Positions 11,853 to 22,900 of a stretch of 64,000 nt of DNA are shown piece by piece (positions within the stretch are counted from its first letter, which is position 1; each line of letters opens with the position of its first letter). The translations under genes and the position numbers were made by a program. The notes beneath the pieces are model-generated. The model saw nothing but the letters and a program-made list of their open reading frames with translations. It had not been told where the DNA came from and did no database searches. This DNA is from Anthoceros angustus (Eukaryota > Streptophyta > Anthocerotopsida > Anthocerotales > Anthocerotaceae). The DNA lies in NCBI GenBank assembly GCA_010909165.1, contig MU008152.1:186001-250000 (forward strand), in the 5' to 3' direction.

Positions 11853-12507
11853 AGAGCATCGTTATTAAGCATCGTGCGTTTGGATCGGTACTTAGATGGG
11901 GTGCCTAAAGGGAATGGATGCCCTTGGTGCAAGTAGCTTAAGCACACCATGGTACAAGTTGTCAAGTACTAAGTCCCATGACGAAAATCCGTCCTTAGTG
12001 GACTTAAATAAAATTCTTCTTCTTCTTCTTCACTACTTTTACACTCGTGGCGGCAGATGGGAGCACTGGCACCTACAACTGTGGAACCAAATGGTCCAAC
12101 GGTCTCGTTATGGAATGGGGGAGGTGGGACATGGGTTCCACATATTTTCAAAAGGGTGCTATTGTTTACTTTGTGTAGAAGTGCAATAGCGGTATTATCG
12201 TGGTCACTCATTTTGATTTATCGTTTACAGTACTCAATTTTTTTACTTCATCGTTCCTAGGCTTTGTTGAAAAGCTTTCATCTAGCCTTTGTTGGAAGAC
12301 TATGGTCCACGAAAGAACAAACAAGTTTGCGATCGTTGTGAGAACCGTTGTTCCAAGAAACTAGCTAGCGAGTTGTTTGTTCGTTTTCACGAGAGGAAAA
12401 TATATATACATATATATATACACACGTCATGGATTCATTCAGACCGCCGGTCGAAGGTGTGTTTGACAGCACACAGCAGATCACATCATCACAATCCTGG
12501 TAGCCGA

Positions 12508-14554
12508 TCATTTCGTATGTTCGATACAGTAGCTCAACACCTTGTTTCCACCGGATAGGCCAAGAATGGGGAAGGCAGCGTAACCTTCTCCGACAAAGCC
12601 ACAGCCATTTGCAATCGACCAGCCGCCGTACACACTGGCGTCAGGTTCATCCGAGCGCCAAAGAAGCTCTCCGGAGCTGGCATCGAGAGCGTAGACAGAA
12701 CCATTTCGAACAGCAGATGTTGTGAAGAGCACATTGTTGGTGTAACTCACTGGGCCGTAGGCGTAACTGCCTGCAGGATCTGCGACAGACCACAGGATGG
12801 TGCCGTTCTCAGCTTCCAGGGCTACCCAGCCTCCGCTTGTAACCACTGTAGTGGAGGGCACCAATGTCCATGGCAGCTGCAGGTAGTTGGCGACATTGGT
12901 GAACACTCTGGCCCCGTCTGTGGCAGAGCCCCAGATGGCTCCACCGGCTGGTCCACCCGGCCCCACTACCTGCCAATTCATCCGGGTGAGGCGCCTCTGA
13001 TATCTAATTCCTATCGCTGCTGCCAAAGGTCACGGATCCTCACAGGGGAGCTGGCTTACCGTAGCCCACACCAGGGAACCGTCGTCGCGATCAAGAGCCC
13101 AGACTGTGCCGCTTTTCTGGCCTGCCACAGCGATGTCGCGTTTGCCCTTGTTGATGGAGAGAAGCATGGGCGCCTCTCCGAAATCGTAGTCTGTGCCAGG
13201 GCCCACTGGGCAGTTGGGATTCCCGGGCACCAAGCAAGCGAAGGTCCATGCGTTGTATCCTCCCAGAACTGTGCTCCACACTATGGCGCCGGTGTCGATG
13301 TTCAGGGCCAGCATGGCGTTGGCTCTGTTGTCGGGGGTGACACAGGGATCTGGAACCTGGAACAGCCAGGAGCAAAGAAGCGAGACAATGCACATAGTCA
13401 TAGGTGGTGGATCCATGGGTGAATGGAGAAAAAGGAAAGGAAGGAAGTCAGGGCCTGGCTGGGACAGCAGCACTCACTTCCGGCTTGGGGAGCTGCTGCT
13501 GGGCCTGCTCGCATGCTTCCACTTCCGGAGGAGCAGAGTAGAGGTTGCCGGTGGCTACGTAGACATAGCGGCGGGCCTCATCGATTGCGGGGCTGCTGCC
13601 CCACAGCGCTGCTCCGGAGTAGAGTCCGAACGAGCCGTTGTTGTTTGGAAGCATCAAGGTCTGCCATATCACGTCCCCCCTGGTGATTCTCAACTTCAGC
13701 AGGCTTCCGATGAAATTGCAGCAGTTTGGAGGCACAGCTGCAGTTTCTTGGAGGGAAGATGTGCCCACGTAATAGTACCTGCAAATGGATATGTTCATCA
13801 GGGATGAGACTGAAGTGGACAGATTATTGCAGCACCTGAGCTGGGAATTGGACGAAGAAAGGTTCATACTTTCCGTAGCACACTCCGGACATGGTGATCC
13901 TTGACAGAGGAGCCGTTTCCACCTCCTTCTGCCACACAACTTGGGCTGACGATCTCTTGAATGCCACAATCACTGCGGGTCCGTAAATGCCTACTATCAG
14001 GTACTTGCCACAAATGACGGGTGTGGTCCTGGAAACGGCCCTTGGAATCCCTGCACCTCCCCAACAGCGGTCAACGATCAGCCTGCAGACCACCAATTGC
14101 GGTGAATTGAGATGGTGAAAGCAGAAGAGACGATGACCTAGTGCTGTCGTCAAATTCACAGACCAAACAAGGGACCCGGAGCCTTCTGCAACTGCATACA
14201 AGTTCCCATCCCAGCTGGGAAAGTAGACAACTCCGTCGGCTACCGAGGGCGTAACTGAGACGTCTCCCAGAGTGTTAAACACCCATTTCAGCTCCAGCCG
14301 TGGCACTGTGGACGGATGGATTTTCTTTTCCTTCAACTGATTCCGCCAGTTGCGGATCCCGTTCCCATGATTCACCCACTGCCACTTGCAAATACATGAA
14401 TCTCAGACAGCAGGCTTTGCAAGATTGACACTTCTTCCAGAAATTCTGCATTCACCGTAATTACCTCAGCATGCTGTGCCGACTCCGAACGTGGGAGGCC
14501 CACGGTCCAAAATAATAAACAGGAGATCGTCAACACCTGAATTCTATAACCCAT
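12508..14554 (-). CDS. Secreted PQQ-type beta-propeller dehydrogenase-like protein, 6 exons
   Basis: Minus-strand exons are 14554-14465, 14378-14138, 14050-13870, 13778-13478, 13356-13060 and 12969-12508, joining in frame to 523 residues. The acceptor of exon 3 could be 6 bp earlier (14056) without changing frame. Residues 1-26 form a signal peptide with a hydrophobic core (TISCLLFWTVGL). The mature part begins WVNHGNGIRNWRNQ and contains repeated W-motif blades: GSLVWSV, AQVVWQK, GDVIWQT, GAIVWST, GSLVWAT, GTILWSV and GELLWRS. These make an eight-bladed quinoprotein propeller of the PQQ polyvinyl-alcohol dehydrogenase-like family. GKYLIVGIYGP, GAALWGSSPAID and YVATGNLYS are typical of the plant members. 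A secreted or apoplastic redox role is inferred. The plant substrate is not established, and no cytochrome c motif is present, unlike bacterial quinohemoproteins. Confidence 0.92.
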
Positions 14555-15795
14555 TTTGATGGCCCAAGGACATGAGCACCTGGTTGGTCTGACCTAGTGC
14601 AGCGAGTTTGTGACACTTCACTGATAAATTGACTCGCAGGGTTGCTTGGTGATCGCAACCTTGCACGCCTTGGAAGTTTGCTGCTGGTGCTTGTAATGTG
14701 CGCGAAACGGTTCTACCTTGTCAGATTTTTTGAGAAAGGCAGGTAGGGTGTCTCCTTTCTTTAACGGCTGCTCTCTGAGTCCTGGGGACCGGCTACTAGC
14801 TAGCTATTTCCATGACCTTACATTCCAGATCACACATGGGCTACCTGGTGTTGCGCAAAATATCCACATCACACACATGGGCTACCTGGTGTTGCGCAAA
14901 ATATCCAGTCACTTGAAGCTCCACCTGAAGCTTCTCAATCTCCTCGTGTGAGGGGTCAACTATCTGCAAATCTGGGGATACTTTGATTGTCGTTATCCAA
15001 AGAGATATGTTGTTGTGGTGCCTGTAGTTTTTAATGTGCTAGGCCCGATTCTTTTTGAGTGAGGCAGACTATAAGAGGGAGCCCAAATGTAATCGTCACA
15101 AGACGAAACATGTGCTGGCAAGCACATGTCCGTGGTTGTGTTCCTTCATGTGTGGAGGCCTGAGCCTCCCGTCCTGACAGTGTTGCTGAGTCCAGAGGTT
15201 GATGCTGAATTACTAACCTGCAGGTCCCTACAAGCCTGTCTGAAATGTTCTGAATGTATGTGTAAAAGCCTGACTATGCTCTAAATGCGCATTGCCCCAT
15301 GTGCATGTGAGCCCCACTGCCTGGGCAGGATGGATTCACGCCATCATGCAAACAACTATGGGCAGGTATCTAGAGGAGCGATACCGCAGAACTACAGGTT
15401 ACATGAAGCGTTTCCTCCCATTTGCTTTAGTTTGTGGCCTGTTCATTCAAATTCAATTGTGGCCATTCAGGCAACACTGGAATAAATGGACTAGTCCTTA
15501 CACAACGACGCTTCACTTCATGGCAGGAACACGAACACACTTGGAACTGGGCTTTCAATGCTTTTCCTTTACTCCTTCGAAATTGGAGTCCGAAAATGTG
15601 CAAAGAGTTGCTATGTCCTGGACAGTGAGTGAATGATGGGCTGTTTAACGGAGAAGGCTAGACAAAGCCCGTGATATGTTGTGCAGCTCCCACTCCAGTT
15701 GATCCTGGCGAGTGGGAGACCAGGGCAAGGGCAAGCGAGCCATCACCATCCTTGAGGAAAACAGGAACAGCGGCTTCAGTTTAAAAAGCCCTTCG
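14555..15795. other. Spacer upstream of the PQQ gene, no gene recognised
   Basis: Contains the PQQ gene promoter side and a 41-bp direct duplication at 14831-14908. The open frame near 15292-15636 has no recognisable domain or splice support. A CAG-rich pattern of possible exon ends exists around 15230-15370, but I could not build a gene. Confidence 0.3.
14831..14908. repeat. 41-bp tandem duplication
   Basis: CACACATGGGCTACCTGGTG followed by TTGCGCAAAATATCCA occurs twice, at 14831 and 14872, without substitutions in the shared part. Confidence 0.9.
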
Positions 15796-16000
15796 GTCCA
15801 TCCGGCTGCACCAAGGCATTTCTCCTAGAGTTGGAAAACAACCTCAGCATCAAGAAGCTGGTGTTGGATGAGTGGGATGGGGTTGGATGATGAGATGTTC
15901 CACGACTTGATGGAGTCTCTGGAACCTAACAACGAGAACGTTGTAGAGGATATTTCTATCAAGGAAACATGCTGGGAAACCGAAGGCAAAGCGAATGTTC
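15796..16000 (+). pseudogene. Decayed leucine-rich-repeat-like coding fragment
   Basis: One frame reads LLELENNLSIKKLVLDEW and stops. A second frame continues LDDEMFHDLMESLEPNN, then VVEDISIKE. The spacing of L..NN.SI..L.L resembles one and a half leucine-rich repeats of the ribonuclease-inhibitor or NLR type, broken by a frameshift near 15880. No other domain surrounds it. Confidence 0.3.
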
Positions 16001-16809
16001 TTATCCAGAATGTTCTCATCCGAAAATCCGAAACAGACGAAGACGAAGTAGTGACAAGCGAGCCTCGACCCGCGGCGGACACCCTCATCTTCCGGTTTCT
16101 CCGGTGCGGGGCAACAGCATCTTCCGGTCTCTCCGGTGGGCGCCGTGTGATGTATGAACAACGCCGGGTGTCCCAACGGATGATGACGTAACACTCTCGT
16201 ACGAGCGACCATTAATGGCCATCGGGTATTGATTTGCAAGCTAAGTTTCCATTTACCTTCAACGTCCTCCATGCATGCCGAAATAAACAGTGGCCTCAGG
16301 ACTTAGGAACGTTTTTTTGACACTGATGGTGAGTGCGAATGGCCGACCTCTTCACCCCACATCAAACGCAAACTGACTGGGTAGATATCCAGAAGGGTCT
16401 CGTCTTTTCGCATGCTGCAAGCCCAGGAGGGATGTGGAAGGAGAGGGTTGCATGAGAAGACTGCTGCAAGACAAGGGATATAAAGAGGATCCTGGAATCC
16501 AGATAAGACACAAAATTCATCTCGTCTTTGCAGCAGAAGAATGGCATCCACAGATCTCATATCTCCGACACACTGGAGAAGCTGCTTGGCACAACCGAGG
16601 CAGGCTATGTACCGAATGACAGGTTTCTGGAAGGTGCCTGCGTTACCAGAGAAAGAGCTGGCTATTTGTTTTGCCCTTATCAACACACCCCCAGGAACAC
16701 CCCATCTAATCTTGGAAAGAATCTACTGAACCAAGCATTCACACAATCCGTAGACCCTTCGGTCTCTGTCCACACATTTTGTGTAACCACTTGAAGGACA
16801 CTTTGCACA
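16001..16809. other. Repeat-derived spacer
   Basis: The first 250 bp are related to 4500-4700 (shared GGCCATCGGGTAT block, same strand). The rest shows no recognisable gene. A 127-residue minus-strand open frame at 16686-16303 has no motif I can name. Confidence 0.3.
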
Positions 16810-17440
16810 CACTATCGTGACTCAAATTTTATCCAAGAAATAGCTCTTCCCAGATACACTAGTTGGTACTTGTAAAAACTTGCAGGCAGCTCTGGGTGCT
16901 CGACTGCAAACCACCCTACTTTTACCTATGATTCCGTCTGCTCCCGAAGCCTTCTGCTGGTGCTGCGCACACTTACAGCACTGGCCGTGCTGCAGGACAA
17001 AGGCAAACAACCTTCCCGCAGTCTTCGCACTTCCAAATGCCTCTTCACCGGGAACTGCACAACATGATGGACTCCAGCTAAAGCAGGACACAGTCAGCCA
17101 GATTCCCAGCCCTAAGTAATGACCACCGAAAAATTGTAGCATACCTGCGTCTGGGGTCATTGTTTTTGGTCTGCGGGTAGGCCGTCTCCATGCCAATACA
17201 CCAAAGGTGCCATGCCAAATCTTCTACCTGCACAACAGCCCTTCCCGTTTATAACATACCAGCGTGCGATAACCATGGAGGAAGCTGCCAGTCTGTTCCC
17301 AAATTCTACACTGACCACACAGAAATCTCCCAGATAATCCCTACAAAATCGCTGAGAAAATTAGCCACACCATCGCCATCTACTGATATATCTCAGGAAA
17401 GCAGGTCTGATCTACTGCAGCCTCACCTCATCCTCACCGC
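16810..17440 (-). pseudogene. Inverted chimeric pseudogene: exonuclease exon 5 joined to eL43 exons 4-5
   Basis: Read on the minus strand, 17430-17150 matches the end of exonuclease exon 4, intron 4 and exon 5 (ETAYPQTKNNDP against DTAYPQTKKSDP in the gene). Soon after the donor the match jumps about 2 kb, to eL43 intron 3 (GGGCTGGGAAT), exon 4, exon 5 (RRLREQTES) and 3' UTR. Exon 4 has an internal deletion with a frame change, and its 3' part with most of intron 4 is lost. Retained introns show it is a DNA-level copy, not a processed retrocopy. It cannot encode either protein. Confidence 0.82.
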
Positions 17441-17912
17441 ACACTTACAGCACTGGCCGTGCTGCAGGACAAAGGCAAACAACCTTCCCGCAGTCTTCGC
17501 ACTTCCAAATGCCTCTTCACCGGGAACTGCACAACATGATGGACTCCAGCTAAAGCAGGACACAGTCAGCCAAATTCCCAGCCCTAAGTAATGACCACCG
17601 AAAAATTGTAGCATACCTGCGTCTGGGGTCGTTGTTTTTGGTCTGCGGGTAGGCCGTCTCCATGCCAATACACCAAAGGTGCCATGCCAAAGCTTCTACC
17701 TGCACAACAGCCCTTCCCGTTTATAACATACCAGCGTGCGATAACCATGGAGGAAGCTGCCAGTCTGTTCCCAAATTCTACCCTGACCACACAGAAATCT
17801 CCCAAATAATCCCTACAAAATCGCTGAGAAAATTAGCCACACCATCGCCATCTACTGATATATCTCAGGAAAGCAGGTCTGATCTACTGCAGCCTCACCT
17901 CATCCTCACGCG
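17441..17912 (-). pseudogene. Second tandem copy of the exonuclease/eL43 chimeric pseudogene
   Basis: A near-identical direct repeat of 16969-17440 with a period of 472 bp. Only a few substitutions separate the copies, so the tandem duplication is much younger than the inverted copy itself. The eL43 part is cut at the exon 5 boundary (ACACTTACAGCACTGGCC). Confidence 0.85.
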
Positions 17913-18396
17913 CTCCCTCTCAGCAATGCGCGCTTGGGCTCTCTGATCCCAGTTTTAGTTTGCAGCTGAGGAGCTGTCCTCACCAGATACGTAGGCAGGC
18001 AAAAATGGCCACAAAACGCGAATCATAATATTCAGCCAATCCTCTCAAGGTGAATTACTTCCCGGTCCGTTCAACAGTTACAAACGGGGCTGCACTGTCC
18101 CCAGGATGCTTCTGGGGCGGGTGACAAAATCTGGACAGGAGGCAGGGAAGCTGCAAGTGCTCTTGGGTGGTGGGCGCCACAAGTAGAGCAGGGGGCGGGC
18201 ACACGCGGTGTAAAATCGTCCTCTGTATCGGGACGCCTTTGCGGCCCGCCTCTTCAAGCCTTACCCGGCGCTCCTCTTCAAAGCCTGACGAGAGCAACGC
18301 AGACCACCCACAGTCCTGCTGCTCCTCTACAAGCGCCCTCAATCTTAGACCGCTGCTGTCAGCACCCAACCCGGTCCCCGACTGGAGCCCTCTCGA
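17913..18396 (+). promoter_or_regulatory. Upstream region and 5' leader of the APS reductase gene
   Basis: No coding sequence is recognised. It lies between the pseudogene copies and the reductase ATG. The pyrimidine-rich GC-rich stretch from about 18250 is the likely 5' UTR. The promoter role is inferred from position only. Confidence 0.35.
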
Positions 18397-20633
18397 ATGG
18401 CTTCTTCGGCTCTGGTAGACGCTGTCGGAACCATGGCTGCTCTGCGCGCCCCTTCCGTACCTGCCTCGCCCGCCGGAACTGCAACCGCTACCGGCCTCCC
18501 CGCGCTCCGCCACGCTGCTGTCTCTGGCGGTAAGATTTGGTGCCTTTGAGCTGTGTTGGGTCGTGCCCGCTTGCAGGAATGGGATTCACCCGGCTTGTTT
18601 GCCTGATGCAGGTGTGTTCCCCGGCCAGCTCGCGGCGCCGTCCGGCCCCCGGACCAGAGCCCCTGCCCAAGTCTCCCTTGCGCCTCGAGCGAGCTTTGGG
18701 AGCGGAGATGGGCAAGGGATTCGAGCCCGAGCTGCGGAGATTGTGGCCAGCGTTGCGACTGCCCCCGCCCCGGTGTCGCCCTCCACTGATGGTGAGGCTG
18801 GCAGTTCCAGATTTCGGGCTTTCGGTCGCTGGGTGCTGCGGATTCTTGCTTGTTCCTGTTTTTGATGAGGTGGGTTTGTGTCTGTTGGGCTTGCAGAGGA
18901 GGTGGTGGATTTTGCCAAGCTGAATGAGGAGTTGGGTGAGGCGTCGCCTCTGGAGATCATGAGGCGAGCCCTGTTCCTGTTTGGGAACGACATTGCTATT
19001 GCCTTCAGGTTGGTTGCTGTGCCGGGGTGTGTCAGGTGGAGTGTTGGGTTTTGGCTGCTTTCCAGGTTGGGATGAGCCTTGCTGATCTGGGCGGCTGTCT
19101 TTTGCAGTGGAGCGGAAGATGTTGCTCTCATTGAGTATGCGCACCTCACTGGCCTGCCGTACCGGGTCTTCAGCCTGGAGACGGGCAGGCTGAACCCGGA
19201 AACGTATCGGTTTTTTGCGGAGGTGGAGAAGCACTACAACATCCACATCGAGTACATGTTCCCTGATGCCTCCGAGGTTGAGGCTCTGGTTAGGGCTAAG
19301 GGACTCTTCTCTTTCTACGAAGATGGTCATCAGGAGTGCTGTGCTGTGCGGAAAGTCCGGCCTTTGAAGCGGGCCTTGAAGGGCTTGAAGGCTTGGATCA
19401 CGGGCCAGCGGAAAGACCAGTCTCCAGGCACTCGAGCAAATGTGCCAGTCGTCCAGGTGAGTGTTCACTGGACTGCATTGCCTCGGTTTTCTGGTTTTCT
19501 GGTTGCTGTAATGGGGTGGCTGAACGGGTCTGCTATGTGGGGCAGGTGGATCCAGCCTTCGAGGGCTTGCAAGGTGGACCTGGGAGCCTTATCAAGTGGA
19601 ATCCTTTGACAAACGTGAAGGGCACGGATGTGTGGAGGTTCCTGAGGACCATGGAAGTGCCAGTGAACGAGTTGCATTCACGGGTGGGTGAAGTTTTCAT
19701 TCATGGCTGTTGTCTGGTTGCAGCAAAAGAATGGCAATGCAGTGCTGACGTTTCATCGCAGGGATTTGTGTCCATTGGATGTGAGCCATGCACAAGGGCT
19801 GTTCTTCCAGGCCAGCACGAGCGAGAAGGGCGGTGGTGGTGGGAAGATTCCAAAGCTAAAGAGTGTGGGCTTCACAAGGCAAGGACCGATAGCACAGTTG
19901 TTTGAGTTTGCAAAAGAGGAGGAAGGGGTGGGGGTGGGTGTCAGAACTGGGCAAAGGTTCTGCTTTGCCACGTTTGTAAGCCGCTACATCAATAGAAGTA
20001 TTAACCTTCCCTCCTTCAACCTGCAGGGCAATATCGAGAACGTGCCGGAGACTTCCAGCCCAGACGGCAATGGTGCTGTAGAACTCCTTGACCTTTTCAT
20101 CAATCCCAACGTGATAAAGTTTGACCGTGCTGGGATCGAGGAGGTTGCAAAAACAGAGAACCGGACAAGGCCAGGACTTGTGGTACTGTATGCGCCCTGG
20201 TGTCCCTACTCTCAGGTGTGCTGACTCTCTCCCAATTTTAAGGTTTACTTCCATGCCCTGTCCGTGTGCCCATGATGATACTAACTTCACTGTCATCTTG
20301 CAGGCTATGGAAGCATCCTTCAACCAAGTCGCCGATCGATTACAAGGATCCCGAGTGTTCGTAAGTGACTAGGCTTGACTCCCAAATTACCCTCGCAGAT
20401 CGTATTTCCTAGACCCCCCGCCTTGCGTTCCTAATTGTTCCCCTCTCCCGCTTTCGCAGGTTGGTAAGTTCAGAGCCGACGGGGAGCAAAAAGAGTTTGC
20501 AAAGGGGGAATTGCAGCTGCGCACCTTCCCAACCATCATCTTTTTCCCTAAGGGCAGCCGAAGAGCCATCAAGTACCCGTCCGAGCAACGAGACGTAGAG
20601 TCCTTGCTTGCTTTCGTGGAAGCCCTCCAATAG
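18397..20633 (+). CDS. APR: Plastid adenosine 5'-phosphosulfate reductase, 9 exons
   Basis: Exons are 18397-18529, 18612-18791, 18897-19008, 19108-19456, 19546-19683, 19762-19878, 20027-20215, 20304-20360 and 20460-20633, joining in frame to 482 residues. Residues 1 to about 85 are Ala/Ser/Arg-rich, as expected of a chloroplast transit peptide. The reductase domain follows: [24 protein letters not shown], the iron-sulfur ligands C219-C220 (QECCAVRKV) and C311-x2-C314 (GCEPCTR), and the catalytic Cys C339 in KECGLHK. The enzyme reduces APS to sulfite in plastid sulfate assimilation. The C-terminal thioredoxin/glutaredoxin-like domain (about 350-482) normally has a CPFC or CPYC site; here it reads W401-C-P-Y-S405, so the resolving Cys is Ser. 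Intron 6 (19879-20026) starts with GC, not GT. The last exons are copied twice near the right edge of the window. Confidence 0.95.
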
Positions 20634-20742
20634 AGACATTTTTTATCATATTAAGAATTATTTCGCAAGTCCCTTGCAAAATTGGCAATGTATGCCCTCA
20701 GCCTCTTGTGAGAAGGCTGGTGACCAGCTCCTCCAAGGCTAT
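20634..20742. other. APS reductase 3' UTR
   Basis: Non-coding sequence directly after the stop codon, before the 39-bp tandem repeats. It is copied along with the reductase end in the right-hand array. Confidence 0.4.
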
Positions 20743-20859
20743 CTACATGGCCACGACTGTAATTCAGCATTGCAAGCCTGTCTACATGGCCACGACTGTA
20801 GTTCAGCATTTCAAGGCTGTCTACATGGCCACGACTGTAGTTCAGCATTGCAATAGACA
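20743..20859. repeat. 39-bp tandem repeat, three copies
   Basis: CTACATGGCCACGACTGTAA or its G variant, then TTCAGCATT, begins at 20743, 20782 and 20821. The block lies in the 3' flank of the reductase gene, and a collapsed version is present at about 60500-60610. Confidence 0.92.
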
Positions 20860-20889
20860 AGCGCATACAATGCAGTATCATGAGTCCTA

Positions 20890-21370
20890 CCCTACTTCAG
20901 GTTTTCGAAGACGGGGTTTCCGGTCTCAAACCATGTCAGAAAATTAGGGTTTGCAGTCAAGGATCCCTTCTCTTCCTTAGTGGACTGTACAAGGGCAAGA
21001 GGTTACTACTCTTTGTCCATAGCAACATTAATTCTGGAGGATGGGTTTTCCGGTCCTCAAGCCGTGTAGGAAACTTAGGGTCGCGGTCAGCGGCTGGCAG
21101 TTTCCGCAGTGCCGACGCGGGTCCCTTTTCCTTCCTTAGTGAACTGTGCAAGGGCAAGAGGTTAGACCAGCATTACGACTCTGTGTACATAGCAATATTA
21201 ATTTTGGAGGATGGGTTTTTCGGTCCTCGAACCGTGTCAGAAAATTAGGGTCGTGGTCAGGGTTGGCGATTTCCACAATGTCGACGCAGGTCCGTTTTCC
21301 TTCCTTAGTGGATTGTGCAAGGGCAAGAGGTTAGACCAGAATTATGACTCCCTGTAGCAATATTAATGTT
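20890..21370. repeat. About 140-180 bp tandem repeat, three units
   Basis: Units share GGAGGATGGGTTTTCCGGTC, a GAAAATTAGGGTCG block, CCTTCCTTAGTG and GTGCAAGGGCAAGAGGTTAG, and end with AGCAATATTAAT. The GC-rich middle varies most between units. Units recur near 60660-61050. Confidence 0.8.
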
Positions 21371-22900
21371 CGACTTTAATTACTTGGACAGAGGAAACAA
21401 AACAACCCAAAATGACCGTCCTTCCCTTGCGGCGTCATGTCCAAAATGGAGAAATGGAGGAATGCGGCTTCCTTGATGCCACCCACACATGGATGCAAGG
21501 CCATGAATGGCACCGTGACTGCATGCCCACTCCCCGCTAGGCCAAAATCTCGCCACAAGGGTCTCCTAAAACTATAATTCGTCTGCCTCAATCCGCTTCA
21601 GATCTAGCTCATCCTCGCATCCCGGGTGCCTTCTCGCTTCCTCGAACCTCGAAGGGCCATCCTTCGAGTTGTTGGTCCCTGCAATTGACAACATGGAAAA
21701 ATATATGAGTGTCAAGCATAACTATGCAACGAGCCAGAGTGGAAATGTTGCTACTCATCCATTTTCCCGACAAGTGCTGCACTCATCAAGGCAAGAATAT
21801 CTTACCACTTGGCCCCATTCATCTTCCGATCGTGTTCCCTACATGTTACATACAGACATAGCTGAACATGACATAGGAGTTGAACATGACATAGGGAGTT
21901 GAACACATTTTACATTGAGCACACATCCAAAGAGAGCTGAAGAAAACAAGCTTCACACATGTATAAACTTGAGTTAAGTTAGGAACCAAAAGACAAGAGC
22001 TAAACGTGATATTTTACATTGAACATACATCCACTTTTGACATCATATTTCAAAATCAACTTCATACCTAAACTTGAGCCATAGACCAAAACTCCTTACG
22101 GTGTTGCCGCAAGTGGCTCGCTTCTTCGAATACTCAAGTAAAATATAATTGAAGCTCTCAATCTCCTCCGACTTTGTAGTGACTAGTGCACCTTCTCCAT
22201 CCTTCCCTGCCTTTCGAGGTTAGAATAATCCCACGTTCTTCTAGTACCAATGCACACCGTGCAAATGGTGTCTCCTAATGCTCATCCATCACAATCTTTG
22301 TGGGTTTGTTGCATTGTGGGCAATCATCAAGCTTGTCATCCACCACTCGCAACATTCGGACCAATTATATGCCATCATGAAATCGTATCTTGAGAACTTG
22401 AGACAATATCACCACCTTCACTCTCCTTAGAGCAAGCAACCATCGAACCGAAGGTTCAATATACTCAACCAAAAGACATGCAAGGTACACACAATCGCCA
22501 AATCGAAGACAAAAAGATGGATTGTGTTTCATGTAGCTCTACCACATATATACGCTGAATGTGTTCCAAAACTCGACCATTGATCCTAAACTCAATCTTA
22601 TGATCCTCTATTTAAAACATAGATTATTTTCATAATCTTTTAATCCTTTCAAGAAATCAAACTATCTTTCTTTTAAGTTTAATTAAATAAATAATATTTC
22701 TCATTTTTCTTAAACTCTCTAGTTTTCATCCCTCACGTAGTCATCCACAAGCTATTTCATAGTTGTGTCTCCACTTTGGATTACTCCATCCTTCATGTAC
22801 ACATAGCATAGATACGCGGTACGTAAAAAACGTAAAATGTTCATAGAATCTTACGACGTTCTTTTTGGGGATATCTATTTTGTGAAATGATATAACGACC
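21371..22900. repeat. Dispersed repeat, also present at about 61040-62550
   Basis: This sequence reappears nearly unchanged in the right-hand array, ending at the same point (ATAACGACCC at 22891-22900 and 62541-62550). It includes a minus-strand frame at about 22380-22190 reading DCPQCNKPTKIVMDEHSE, a Cys-rich GRF-zinc-finger-like fragment. The stretch 22600-22900 is AT-rich. No complete gene is visible. Confidence 0.75.

Larger units (their letters stand above)
10915..12507. other. Non-coding AT-rich stretch with hairpin and simple repeats
   Basis: No gene recognised. It holds an AT-rich block (11490-11560), a tRNA-like fragment (about 11700-11753), an inverted repeat (11808-11852), a short (TTC)n run near 12016 and an (AT)n run at about 12402-12423. 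The sequence between about 11800 and 12260 has the look of a small non-autonomous element, but its ends were not resolved. Confidence 0.4.

Noticed and set aside
13193-13807. A 204-residue plus-strand ORF
   Set aside because: Antisense shadow of PQQ gene exons 4-5.
18488-19468. A 326-residue open frame on the minus strand
   Set aside because: It is antisense to APS reductase exons whose plus-strand reading has conserved catalytic motifs; the long frame is a by-product of GC-rich codon use.
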